Shown here in pieces: positions 1-5,457 of a DNA stretch of 8,369 nucleotides. Under the pieces are notes generated by a model, which searched no databases, was not told the DNA's origin, and was given only the letters and a program-made list of their open reading frames with translations. The DNA comes from Nanobdellota archaeon. Its GTDB lineage: Archaea; Nanobdellota; Nanobdellia; Woesearchaeales; GW2011-AR9. Both the position numbers and the translations under genes were made by a program. Where the stretch lies: the NCBI GenBank assembly GCA_030695605.1, contig JAUYQE010000043.1, positions 1 through 8,369 of the forward strand, read 5' to 3'. Each line of letters starts with the position of its first letter. The stretch's first letter is position 1.

Positions 1-1
1 G

Positions 2-349
2 ATCGGCACGCAATCGGGCGGCTTACGGCCTTTTGGCGTTTCTTTGCTCGTCGGCGGTGTCGATGAAGATGGAGAGGTAAGGCTGTTCCTTACTGAGCCG
101 TACGGCTTATACTTCCAGTACCGGGCAGCGGTGGTGGGCGACGGTGAAGCCGAGATTGAAGCGATGCTCAACAAGCGGTACAAAAGCACCATGTCCGTTG
201 ACGAAGGGCTGAAGTTTGGCCTGAGCTTGATGAAAGAATTTTTAAAAGAAGAATATAATGTGGAGCGGGTCGATGCTGCATTTATTGACGACAAGAATCG
301 GCGCTTTACCAAGCTGAGCAACGACGAGCTGCGGAAGCTGATGAAATAA
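2..349 (+). CDS. psmA: Proteasome subunit alpha, C-terminal part (5' end outside window)
   Basis: This is the last 115 codons of the archaeal 20S proteasome alpha subunit, which forms the outer gating rings of the cytoplasmic proteasome. The frame is open from position 2 and reads IGTQSGGLRPFGVSLLVGGV, the alpha-subunit signature around a TQxGGxRPFGVSLL motif. It continues with a segment resembling the family's LFxTxPxGxYxxYxAxxxGxG pattern (LFLTEPYGLYFQYRAAVVGDG). The TTG at 44 lies inside this conserved segment and is not the true start. The N-terminal gating helix and beginning of the fold are not in the window. The gene ends at TAA 347-349, immediately followed by a T-rich terminator. Placement upstream of the SBDS and rrp4 genes is the classical archaeal proteasome-exosome superoperon arrangement. 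Family recognition is by eye but the motif is distinctive. Confidence 0.93.
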   Translation: MGTQSGGLRPFGVSLLVGGVDEDGEVRLFLTEPYGLYFQYRAAVVGDGEAEIEAMLNKRYKSTMSVDEGLKFGLSLMKEFLKEEYNVERVDAAFIDDKNRRFTKLSNDELRKLMK

Positions 350-377
350 TTTTTTTTTCTTTTTTGTTGCTTTTTTT
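350..377 (+). terminator. Oligo-T terminator after psmA
   Basis: Directly after the psmA stop is a run of nine T, then CTTTTTTGTTGC and a further seven T. Archaeal RNA polymerase terminates at such T-rich stretches on the non-template strand without needing a hairpin, and I see no hairpin here. Only about 20 nt separate it from the SBDS start, so that gene is expressed either by read-through or from a promoter I cannot recognise in the short gap. Confidence 0.6.
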
Positions 378-398
378 AACTCTAATGCCTTTTTACCC

Positions 399-1094
399 AT
401 GACAGAGAAAATAACTTTAGCCCGGCTGAAGAAGTTTGGGAAACATTTTGAAATCAGCATCGATCCCGAGCAAGCGCTGCGCTATCGGCGGGGGGAAATT
501 ACTGATGTCCGTGAGGTGCTGCTCGCGGAGCGGATTTTTACCGACGTGAGAAAAGGCTTAGCGGCTTCCCAGCAGGATTTGCAGGAGGTGTTCAAGACCG
601 CTGATCCGCTGCAGATCAGTGCTATCATTCTGAAAGAAAGCGAGCTGCCGACGACGACCGAACAGCGGACGCAGGAACGTGAACAGAAAAAGCGGCGGTT
701 GATCGATCTGCTGCATCAGCAAGCAGTCGATCCCCGGACGGGCTTGCCCCATCCGCCGGAACGCCTGGAAGCGGCGATGGAAGAAGCCAAAGTGCACGTG
801 GATGAGCATCATCCCGTTGAAGAGCAGCTTCCGGAAATTGTGAAGCGGCTGCAGCCGATTCTTCCCCTGAAAATTGCCAAGAAAGTGCTGCGGGTGACCA
901 TTCCTCCTGCATATATTGGCAAAGCGTATGCGCTCGTCAAGCGCCTCGCTACGGTCTTGCAGGAGCAATGGAAATCGGACGGCAGCTGGGAAGCGCGCGT
1001 GGAAATACCCGCAGGATTGCAGGTGGACTTCTTTGAGCAGATTAATAGAGCGACGCAAGGAAAGGCGGAGATTGTTGTAGAAGAGGAGAAATAG
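399..1094 (+). CDS. Ribosome maturation protein SBDS (Sdo1 homologue)
   Basis: The 231-residue protein matches archaeal SBDS in length and layout: an N-terminal FYSH domain (about 1-85), a helical middle domain (about 90-160) and a C-terminal ferredoxin-like domain (about 160-231). The middle domain carries the family signature DPRTGLPHPPERLEAAMEEA at 111-130, corresponding to the conserved TGxPHPxxRIExAMxEA segment. In eukaryotes SBDS/Sdo1 works with the GTPase EFL1 to release anti-association factor eIF6 from the 60S subunit; archaea have an SBDS acting in large-subunit maturation, presumably with aIF2/EF2-like GTPases and aIF6. The start at 399 is the first ATG of the frame and begins the expected MTEKITLARLKKFGKHFEIS; no Shine-Dalgarno precedes it and it lies in the context ACCCATG. 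Its position between psmA and rrp4 is the conserved superoperon position. Confidence 0.95.
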   Translation: MTEKITLARLKKFGKHFEISIDPEQALRYRRGEITDVREVLLAERIFTDVRKGLAASQQDLQEVFKTADPLQISAIILKESELPTTTEQRTQEREQKKRRLIDLLHQQAVDPRTGLPHPPERLEAAMEEAKVHVDEHHPVEEQLPEIVKRLQPILPLKIAKKVLRVTIPPAYIGKAYALVKRLATVLQEQWKSDGSWEARVEIPAGLQVDFFEQINRATQGKAEIVVEEEK

Positions 1095-1103
1095 ATTCGG
1101 GAT

Positions 1104-1133
1104 TCTGTTGCTCTTCTCTCTTTTGCAATTTTT
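1104..1133 (+). terminator. Pyrimidine-rich terminator candidate after the SBDS gene
   Basis: After the SBDS stop the + strand is pyrimidine-rich, with T4 at 1121-1124 and T5 at 1129-1133. It lies just before a recognisable promoter, consistent with archaeal T-tract termination. No stable hairpin was seen. Confidence 0.4.
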
Positions 1134-1144
1134 CCACCAATATC

Positions 1145-1154
1145 TTTTTAAATA
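1145..1154 (+). promoter_or_regulatory. TATA box of the rrp4 operon
   Basis: TTTTTAAATA fits the archaeal TATA consensus. Archaeal initiation about 25 nt downstream would put the transcript start near 1176 and give rrp4 a leader of roughly 75 nt, unlike the apparently leaderless genes further on. That leader contains a short upstream ORF and an inverted repeat. A second AT-rich stretch (CATATTTT, 1203-1210) could be an alternative promoter giving a shorter leader. Confidence 0.55.
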
Positions 1155-1194
1155 AACGAGAAAATTCTAGCAGCAGTGAGAAAAGAAAGCACTT

Positions 1195-1241
1195 TATCCG
1201 CTCATATTTTCTCATGAAAGCACTATCATCAAAAGCGGATA
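1195..1241 (+). repeat. Inverted repeat in the rrp4 leader
   Basis: TATCCGCT at 1195-1202 is the exact reverse complement of AGCGGATA at 1234-1241, separated by 31 nt. In the mRNA this could form an 8-bp stem whose loop contains the upstream ATG at 1214. A 9-nt direct repeat GAAAGCACT also occurs at 1185-1193 and 1216-1224. It could be an RNA regulatory hairpin, a protein-binding site, or chance. Confidence 0.4.
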
Positions 1242-1255
1242 CTATACGACTATGA
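1214..1255 (+). CDS. Possible 13-codon upstream ORF overlapping the rrp4 start
   Basis: ATG at 1214 opens a short frame, MKALSSKADTIRL, that stops at TGA 1253-1255 so that stop and rrp4 start share ATGA. This geometry would allow translational coupling or attenuation if the leader is transcribed from the TATA box at 1145. No good Shine-Dalgarno precedes it, and it could be a chance ORF. Coding status is unproven. Confidence 0.25.
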   Translation: MKALSSKADTIRL

Positions 1256-2055
1256 CTGGATTATTGGTATCGGAACGTACAATAGTTGTTCCCGGCGAAG
1301 CGCTGGCGGACGGAATGGACTACTTGCCTGGCGATTATACCTATCGGGTAGGCGAGGCTATTTATGCCCGAGCTTTAGGCTTAGTCTCCCTGGCTGGCCG
1401 GGTGCTGCGGATAACCCCGCTTGCGGGCCCCTACGTTCCTCGATTCGGCGACAAGATTATCGGGCAGATCATTGATATTACCATGACCGGCTGGCGGATT
1501 TCTACCGCTACGGCATATTCAGCCTTGCTGAATGTGAAAGACGCTACCACGCGCTTTGTGCGCAAGACGGATGACCTGAGCCGGATGATGGCCATCGGCG
1601 ATATGGTGGTTGTGAAGATTGTTAATGTGACGTCGCAGCGGCTGATTGATGTCACCATGAAAGAGCCGGGCCTGCATCGCATCAGCGGCGGGCGGATTAT
1701 CCGCATGAGCTGCCAGAAAGTTCCCCGGGTCATTGGCAAGCAGGGGAGCATGATTACGCTTATCAAAGATAAAACTGGCTGCAGCATTACGGTCGGCCAA
1801 AACGGCCTGGTCTGGATCCGCGGCGATGCGGACAACGAACGGGTCGTGGAACAGGCTATCCGGCTGATTGAAGAGAAGTCGCATATGGAAGGGTTGACGG
1901 AGCAAGTTGATGCTTTTTTGACGAAGCATGCGAAGCCGGTGGTTCGTGCGCCGGAAAGCGAGCGGCAATTTGCCGAGCAGGAAGAGATGCCGGAAGAGCC
2001 GGGTGAAGAAGGCTCGGAGCGGGAAAGAGAACAATATACCATGGGGGAGAACTGA
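1252..2055 (+). CDS. rrp4: Exosome complex RNA-binding protein Rrp4
   Basis: Rrp4 is one of the two archaeal exosome cap subunits; it sits on the Rrp41/Rrp42 ring and feeds RNA into the central channel. The 267-residue product has the N-terminal domain with VVPGEALADGMDYLPGDYTY (about 13-31), an S1 RNA-binding domain (about 65-137, from GDKIIGQIIDITMTGWRIS) and a KH domain (about 145-205) with the GxxG loop as GKQG at 162-165, within VPRVIGKQGSM. A glutamate-rich tail (about 236-267) extends past the KH domain and looks disordered. The start at 1252 gives the expected N-terminus; no Shine-Dalgarno is evident. The leader is about 75 nt with structure and a possible upstream ORF. A small ORF begins 4 nt after its stop, followed by rrp41 and rrp42. 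Confidence 0.96.
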   Translation: MTGLLVSERTIVVPGEALADGMDYLPGDYTYRVGEAIYARALGLVSLAGRVLRITPLAGPYVPRFGDKIIGQIIDITMTGWRISTATAYSALLNVKDATTRFVRKTDDLSRMMAIGDMVVVKIVNVTSQRLIDVTMKEPGLHRISGGRIIRMSCQKVPRVIGKQGSMITLIKDKTGCSITVGQNGLVWIRGDADNERVVEQAIRLIEEKSHMEGLTEQVDAFLTKHAKPVVRAPESERQFAEQEEMPEEPGEEGSEREREQYTMGEN

Positions 2056-2058
2056 AAA

Positions 2059-2418
2059 ATGACTTGGTACAACTCTAGTTTTGGATTTTATGCGGGGCTA
2101 GGAGTTCTAGCTCTCGGCCTAGGTGGCGGCTTTGGTTTATGCGCGGCGGGGGAGAGGAGTGATCAAGAGAGATACCTCCCGCTGCGTGACGGCTGTGGTG
2201 GGTGTGAAGGGTTTGGAGCGTGTAGTGCTGTGGAGCCAGCAGTTATCCAAGGACAAGTTCTTGGTAACCCGGAACCCGAAACTTGTCGCATGATAGACGG
2301 TGTTTTGTACTGCTCTTCCATTGATGGAAAAGTGTTATCTGATTTTGTGGCTGAAGAATGTTATCAATCTCCCGAAATGCTGCAACCAAGCCCAGAACGG
2401 AGAAATACAGAACAATAA
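2059..2418 (+). CDS. Hypothetical membrane-anchored, cysteine-rich small protein
   Basis: The function is not recognised. The 119-residue product begins with a short polar segment, then a glycine- and leucine-rich hydrophobic stretch (about 9-30) that could be a membrane anchor or signal peptide. The remainder would be extracytoplasmic and contains six more cysteines (C46, C49, C55, C76, C85, C101), including CGGC at 46-49. A segment near residues 75-90, ETCRMIDGVLYCSSIDGK, resembles a motif in small proteins encoded at 7393 and 8100. It starts 4 nt after rrp4, with GGGGGAG at 2043-2049 as ribosome binding site, so it is cotranscribed with exosome genes even though an envelope protein has no obvious role there. 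C28 precedes AAG, but the residues before it are a poor lipobox. It may be a lineage-specific insertion. Confidence 0.6.
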   Translation: MTWYNSSFGFYAGLGVLALGLGGGFGLCAAGERSDQERYLPLRDGCGGCEGFGACSAVEPAVIQGQVLGNPEPETCRMIDGVLYCSSIDGKVLSDFVAEECYQSPEMLQPSPERRNTEQ

Positions 2419-2423
2419 AAAGC

Positions 2424-2432
2424 CTAAAAATA
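2424..2432 (+). promoter_or_regulatory. Weak TATA-like element before rrp41
   Basis: CTAAAAATA lies in the A-rich gap between the small ORF and rrp41, about 30 nt before the ATG at 2462. This is the distance expected for an internal promoter giving a nearly leaderless rrp41-rrp42-rpoK transcript. The whole gap is A-rich, so the match is weak. Confidence 0.25.
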
Positions 2433-2461
2433 AAAAAAATCAACAAAAACACTCTGAAAAA

Positions 2462-3190
2462 ATGACCTACACCAAACGTTTAGACGGACGCGCTTTGAAC
2501 GAGCTGCGCCCCATGAAAGCCCGTACCGGAGTCATTCCCAATGCCGATGGCAGTGCCGAGTTCATTATCGGCAAGACGCAGGCCATCGCTGCCGTTTACG
2601 GCCCTCGGGAAATGTTTCCCAAGTTTAAGCAGAATCCCAGAAGCGGCATATTGCGCTGCTTTTACAGTATGATGCCTTTCTCCGGCTCCGGCGAACGGAT
2701 CCGCCCGGGAACCAGCCGGCGCTCACAGGAAATTGCCTTGGTCATGACCAAAGCCTTAGAGCCCGTCGTTGATCTTTCCGCTTTTCCCAATGCGGTCGTC
2801 GACGTGTTTGTGGAATTTCCGCAGACCGACGCCGGAACGAGATGTGCAGCCATTTCTGCTGCCGCTATGGCTTTGGCAGATGCGGGCATTCCCATGAAAG
2901 ATATGGTCAGCGCCGTTGCCGTTGGCCAAGTAGATGGCACGGTCGTTGCTGATCTGACCTATGACGAAGAAGCCTACGACGGCATTGTCTCTGATATTCC
3001 GGTAGCGATGATCCATAACACCAAAGAACTCACGCTCCTGCAGATGGACGGCGAGATTTCCAAAGCCCAGCTGATGAAAGCTTTGCAGCTGGCCAAAGAA
3101 GCCACGGAAAAGATCTATGCGGAGCAGGTTCGCGCTTTGAAAGAGAAATTTGCCCCTGACCAAAGAAAAGCAGGGCAATCCGAGGAATAA
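2462..3190 (+). CDS. rrp41: Exosome complex exonuclease Rrp41 (catalytic RNase PH subunit)
   Basis: Rrp41 is the catalytic RNase PH-type subunit of the archaeal exosome; with inactive Rrp42 it forms the hexameric ring that degrades RNA 3'-5' by phosphorolysis and can add A-rich tails. The 242-residue product starts MTYTKRLDGRALNELRPMKA, the conserved RxDGR N-terminus. It has the basic RNA/phosphate-binding stretch RPGTSRRSQE (81-90), the segment FPQTDAGTRCAAISAAAMAL (119-138) and the acidic catalytic region VADLTYDEEAYDGIVSDIPVAM (162-183), where D178 aligns with the conserved aspartate of the family's ADxPVA motif. The frame is open further upstream to an ATG at 2300, but that extension has no similarity to Rrp41 and overlaps the preceding ORF, so 2462 is preferred. 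No Shine-Dalgarno is present in the A-rich upstream sequence. Rrp42 follows after 2 nt. Confidence 0.96.
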   Translation: MTYTKRLDGRALNELRPMKARTGVIPNADGSAEFIIGKTQAIAAVYGPREMFPKFKQNPRSGILRCFYSMMPFSGSGERIRPGTSRRSQEIALVMTKALEPVVDLSAFPNAVVDVFVEFPQTDAGTRCAAISAAAMALADAGIPMKDMVSAVAVGQVDGTVVADLTYDEEAYDGIVSDIPVAMIHNTKELTLLQMDGEISKAQLMKALQLAKEATEKIYAEQVRALKEKFAPDQRKAGQSEE

Positions 3191-3192
3191 CC

Positions 3193-3984
3193 ATGATGTA
3201 CAATAAGCAATCCATTATTGAACTGGCTAAACAAAGCCAACGCTTTGATGGCCGAGGCTTCACCGATTACCGCCAGCCTATTCTCATCACTACAAATATT
3301 TCCAAGACTGCCGAAGGCTCGGCCCGCGTACAGATCGGCGATACGGTCATCATGGCTGGCGTGAAGCTGGCTATCGAGAAGCCGTACAACGACACGCCGG
3401 ACGAAGGCGGCATTATGGTCAATGTGGAACTCACGCCCATGTCCAATCCGGACTTTGAGCCGGGGCCGCCGGGCATTGATGCGGTGGAACTCGCTCGCGT
3501 TGTCGATCGGGGCATCCGGGAGGCCAAAGCCATCGACATGAAGAAGCTCTGCCTCGTTCCCGGAGAAAAAGCCTGGTTCGTCACGATTGATCTGATTACC
3601 GTTAACGTCGCAGGCAATCTCTTTGATGCCGCAGGATTAGCGGCACTGGCTGCTTTGAAATCAGCGTTCTTTCCCGTCTGTGATCCCGAAACGGGCGTTA
3701 TCGATTATAAGCAGAAGACCAACAAGGCCTTGCCGTTGCTGAAAGAACCTTTGCCCGTTACCGTCTTTAAAATTTGCGGCAGCCTGTTCCTTGATGTTAC
3801 GTTGGAAGAAGAGAAAGCGGCGGAAGCCCGGCTGACGATCTCTTCCGATCCAGACGGCACCATTTCGGCGTTGCAGAAAGGCGGAACGGCGCCGTTAACG
3901 CTGGAAGATATTGAGCGGATGATTGATCTGGCGACGGAAAAAGCGGCTTTCCTGCGGAAAGAGTTAAATAGAACTATAGCATAA
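3193..3984 (+). CDS. rrp42: Exosome complex component Rrp42 (non-catalytic RNase PH subunit)
   Basis: Rrp42 is the structural partner of Rrp41: three Rrp41-Rrp42 dimers build the ring, and Rrp42 contributes RNA-binding residues while lacking the catalytic aspartates. The 263-residue length is typical. Recognisable segments are RFDGRGFTDYRQ (17-28), the GSARVQIGDTVIMAGVK strand region (42-58), the Rrp42-type insert EGGIMVNVELTPMSNPDFEPG (71-91) and the helix ELARVVDRGIREAKAID (99-115). The start at 3193 lies 2 nt after the rrp41 stop, with GAGG at 3182-3185 as a weak binding site inside rrp41; a second in-frame ATG at 3196 could be used instead. The tight spacing implies co-translation with Rrp41, suiting obligate dimer partners. 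The third exosome cap subunit Csl4 and DnaG are not encoded in this window. Confidence 0.96.
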   Translation: MMYNKQSIIELAKQSQRFDGRGFTDYRQPILITTNISKTAEGSARVQIGDTVIMAGVKLAIEKPYNDTPDEGGIMVNVELTPMSNPDFEPGPPGIDAVELARVVDRGIREAKAIDMKKLCLVPGEKAWFVTIDLITVNVAGNLFDAAGLAALAALKSAFFPVCDPETGVIDYKQKTNKALPLLKEPLPVTVFKICGSLFLDVTLEEEKAAEARLTISSDPDGTISALQKGGTAPLTLEDIERMIDLATEKAAFLRKELNRTIA

Positions 3985-3994
3985 TCTGATTACC

Positions 3995-4216
3995 ATGGCT
4001 ACCGAACAACCAATGCAGTACACCAAGTATGAAAAAGCGCGCATGATCGGCTCGCGAGCTTTGCAGCTCTCTATGGGAGCGCCATTCTTACTGAAACTGA
4101 ACGAGGATGCTTTGCAAGCTATCGGCTACAGCCCGATTAAAATTGCCATGCGGGAATTTGACGAAGGCATCCTGCCGATAACGGTGAAAAGGCCGAAGAG
4201 CGCAAGAGCGGCGTAA
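3995..4216 (+). CDS. rpoK: DNA-directed RNA polymerase subunit K (Rpo6)
   Basis: RpoK/Rpo6 is the archaeal counterpart of eukaryotic RPB6 and bacterial omega, a small core subunit that helps assemble and stabilise the largest RNA polymerase subunit. The 73-residue product contains the diagnostic YEKARMIGSRALQLSMGAPF segment (12-31), followed by a region ending EFDEGILPITVKRPK, as in the family. It starts 10 nt after rrp42 with no Shine-Dalgarno, in the context TACCATGG, and ends before T-tracts. In most archaea I know of, rpoK lies near the rpl13-rps9-rpoN cluster, whereas the exosome operon is followed by genes such as rpl37ae and rpoP; this placement is therefore a rearrangement. Confidence 0.95.
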   Translation: MATEQPMQYTKYEKARMIGSRALQLSMGAPFLLKLNEDALQAIGYSPIKIAMREFDEGILPITVKRPKSARAA

Positions 4217-4217
4217 G

Positions 4218-4229
4218 TTTTTACTTTTT
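4218..4229 (+). terminator. T-tract terminator after rpoK
   Basis: Two T5 runs (4218-4222 and 4225-4229) follow the rpoK stop directly and precede a new promoter, marking the likely end of the exosome operon transcript. Confidence 0.5.
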
Positions 4230-4240
4230 AGTGATTTCAT

Positions 4241-4258
4241 AAGAAACTTTTTTATAAT
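4241..4258 (+). promoter_or_regulatory. BRE/TATA promoter of the hypothetical gene at 4279
   Basis: A purine-rich BRE-like AAGAAAC (4241-4247) precedes TTTTATAAT (4250-4258). The TATA centre is about 25 nt before the ATG at 4279, so the transcript should begin at or next to the start codon, that is leaderless. This agrees with the lack of a ribosome binding site there. Confidence 0.55.
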
Positions 4259-4278
4259 CAGTACTTTTTCTGCACCGC

Positions 4279-5067
4279 ATGGTCCTGCGGATTTTTGAAA
4301 CGGATGAAGCAAAATATTATCTGGGACTAGGAAATCATCTGGAGAGCAGCGCGCCGCTGTTTGAAGAGGTGGATTTTTCAGAGCTGGATTTCATGGTCTT
4401 TGAGGACGGAGGAGGTTCTGCAGAAGAGCTTCTTGAATATTTTTTTGCCCTGCCACAATATAAAGCTCTTTATCCGAGAATTCTTCGAGAGAATCCTCAC
4501 ATGGGAGTGTATGGAGTTGACTGCAATCCGGAGCCTGATCTCTCTGCAGCCGTTGAGCATGTAAAGCAAGGAGCGGGATTATTTTTAGGCGTAAAAGGAT
4601 GTATGGATTTATGGAAATCAAGAAAATCTTCACCTCTAGACAGAAGAGCTTTTCTCAGCGGCCTGGCGAAAGGAACCTTAGGCGCTTTTCTCTCCATGCA
4701 CTGGTCATGGCAGTTTCGGGGAGAAGAAGATGTTGCTGCAGTGCGCGCGTTACAAAATCTCAGTGCAAATTTTCTCCCCACTCCGGAGTGTGGGTTTCGG
4801 GATGCCGTTACTGCCAAAAAAGTCTCTCAGTATCTTCTTCCCAAATATCAGCAAGAGGGGAGGAAAGTACACGCTGCACTCGTTTACGGAACAGAGCACG
4901 CGAGCCTGGAAACCAAACTCCAGAATCCGGACCTTACTGAGGCCACGCTGGAATTCTATCACGGTTTCTGGGGGTTGGGATCAAACCGAGAACTCAACCG
5001 GGTTATAGAAGTGGTGAGAACCGGGAGCTATTCGACGGCTTCTGAGTACGACTGCGATCTCTTTTAA
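4279..5067 (+). CDS. Hypothetical protein with internal Tat-signal-like segment
   Basis: No family is recognised with confidence. The 262-residue product has two parts. The N-terminal half begins MVLRIFETDEAKYYLGLGNH, followed by an acidic FMVFEDGGGSAEELLEYFF segment (38-56). The C-terminal half contains ALVYGTEHASLE (200-211). A GxxH-type motif near a strand, combined with an N-terminal H20/E22, faintly recalls TraB/Tiki-type proteins, but the first motif does not fit GxxH and I would not assign it. In the middle, residues 119-139 (PLDRRAFLSGLAKGTLGAFLS) look like a twin-arginine signal, with R122-R123 followed by a hydrophobic stretch. An in-frame ATG at 4603 (M109) would put this segment at a protein N-terminus. 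ATG 4279 is chosen because it matches a leaderless promoter. DUF357 follows after 2 nt. Confidence 0.7.
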   Translation: MVLRIFETDEAKYYLGLGNHLESSAPLFEEVDFSELDFMVFEDGGGSAEELLEYFFALPQYKALYPRILRENPHMGVYGVDCNPEPDLSAAVEHVKQGAGLFLGVKGCMDLWKSRKSSPLDRRAFLSGLAKGTLGAFLSMHWSWQFRGEEDVAAVRALQNLSANFLPTPECGFRDAVTAKKVSQYLLPKYQQEGRKVHAALVYGTEHASLETKLQNPDLTEATLEFYHGFWGLGSNRELNRVIEVVRTGSYSTASEYDCDLF

Positions 5068-5069
5068 CC

Positions 5070-5360
5070 ATGGAAGCGACGATTACATCAGAAAAACTAG
5101 ACAAGTATTTTTCTATTACTTCCCGTGCTCTGGAGCAAGTGAAAAAAGCACTCAATGCCGAACGAAAAAAAGAAGCTGCTGAAGTTCTGGACATGGCCCA
5201 GCGCTATTATGACGATGCCGGCTTTTTCCTGAAGAAAGGCGATGCGGTTACGGCTTTTGCGGCTTTGAATTATGCGCATGGCTGGCTGGATGCCGGCGCG
5301 CGCTTGGGCTTGTTTCTGGTGAAAGATTCGCAGCTGTTTACGGTGGATGGGGGGAGATAA
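5070..5360 (+). CDS. DUF357 family protein
   Basis: This 96-residue protein resembles DUF357, a small, mainly helical archaeal family of unknown role. The recognisable part is the C-terminal half: AQRYYDDAGFFLKKGDAVTAFAALNYAHGWLDAGARLGLF (about 43-82), matching the family pattern of YxxDAxxFLEKGDxxTAxxxxxYAxGxLDAxxxLG. It has no signal peptide or membrane segment, so it is expected to be cytoplasmic. The N-terminal helix contains basic and acidic residues consistent with a coiled coil or helical hairpin. The gene starts 2 nt after the upstream hypothetical, in the context TTTTAACCATGG without a Shine-Dalgarno, so it is very probably cotranscribed. The link to the upstream protein is positional only. 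Confidence 0.8.
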   Translation: MEATITSEKLDKYFSITSRALEQVKKALNAERKKEAAEVLDMAQRYYDDAGFFLKKGDAVTAFAALNYAHGWLDAGARLGLFLVKDSQLFTVDGGR

Positions 5361-5408
5361 ATGGGGGGTTTGCTCTTTAGCTCTACCCTCCGGAAATTTC
5401 CTTGTCGA

Positions 5409-5433
5409 TTTAACTCCCCAAAAGATTTAAATA
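5409..5433 (+). promoter_or_regulatory. BRE/TATA promoter of the HEPN/MNT operon
   Basis: CAAAAGA (5419-5425) as a BRE followed by TTTAAATA (5426-5433) makes a strong archaeal promoter. Initiation about 26 nt downstream of the TATA centre falls on the ATG at 5456, implying a leaderless mRNA. The upstream block TTTAACTCCCCAAAAG (5409-5424) matches 14 of 16 bases at 6461-6476 before the TrmB gene. Confidence 0.65.
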
Positions 5434-5457
5434 ATATGTAACAAATATGTTACATAT
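5434..5457 (+). promoter_or_regulatory. Perfect inverted repeat, likely operator for the HEPN/MNT operon
   Basis: ATATGTAACA (5434-5443) is the exact reverse complement of TGTTACATAT (5448-5457), with a 4-nt spacer. It lies directly after the TATA box and covers the predicted transcription start and start codon, where a bound dimer would block polymerase. The N-terminal winged-helix-like part of the downstream protein is the obvious candidate binder, by inference. Confidence 0.7.

Noticed and set aside
44..46. TTG at 44 as a start of a 101-residue protein
   Set aside because: The frame is open upstream and residues before it (GGLRPFGVS) are conserved proteasome alpha sequence, so this is a gene truncated by the window edge.
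385..402. Five-codon upstream ORF (MPFYP) overlapping the SBDS start
   Set aside because: It is too short to judge, with no leader or promoter evidence; it is likely chance despite the ATGA overlap seen also at rrp4.
558..1058. 166-residue open frame on the minus strand across the SBDS gene
   Set aside because: It is antisense to a well-supported gene, has no family resemblance, and arises from the codon bias of the + strand gene. The same holds for the long minus-strand frames across rrp4, rrp41, rrp42 and the TrmB gene.
2300..2461. N-terminal extension of rrp41 from ATG 2300
   Set aside because: It overlaps the preceding ORF, is lysine/asparagine-rich from the A-rich gap, and conserved Rrp41 sequence starts only at 2462.
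4599..4940. 113-residue + frame inside the hypothetical gene at 4279
   Set aside because: It is arginine/serine-rich with no recognisable features, and the frame of the 262-residue ORF fits the promoter and the spacing to DUF357 better.
5347..5368. Repeated ATGGGGGG at 5347 and 5361
   Set aside because: It is low-complexity G-rich sequence around the DUF357 stop; it is too short to claim as a functional repeat.
5392..5401. Palindrome GGAAATTTCC upstream of the HEPN/MNT promoter
   Set aside because: It is a single 10-bp palindrome with no repeat elsewhere seen; it could bind a regulator, but the dyad at 5434-5457 is far stronger and better placed.
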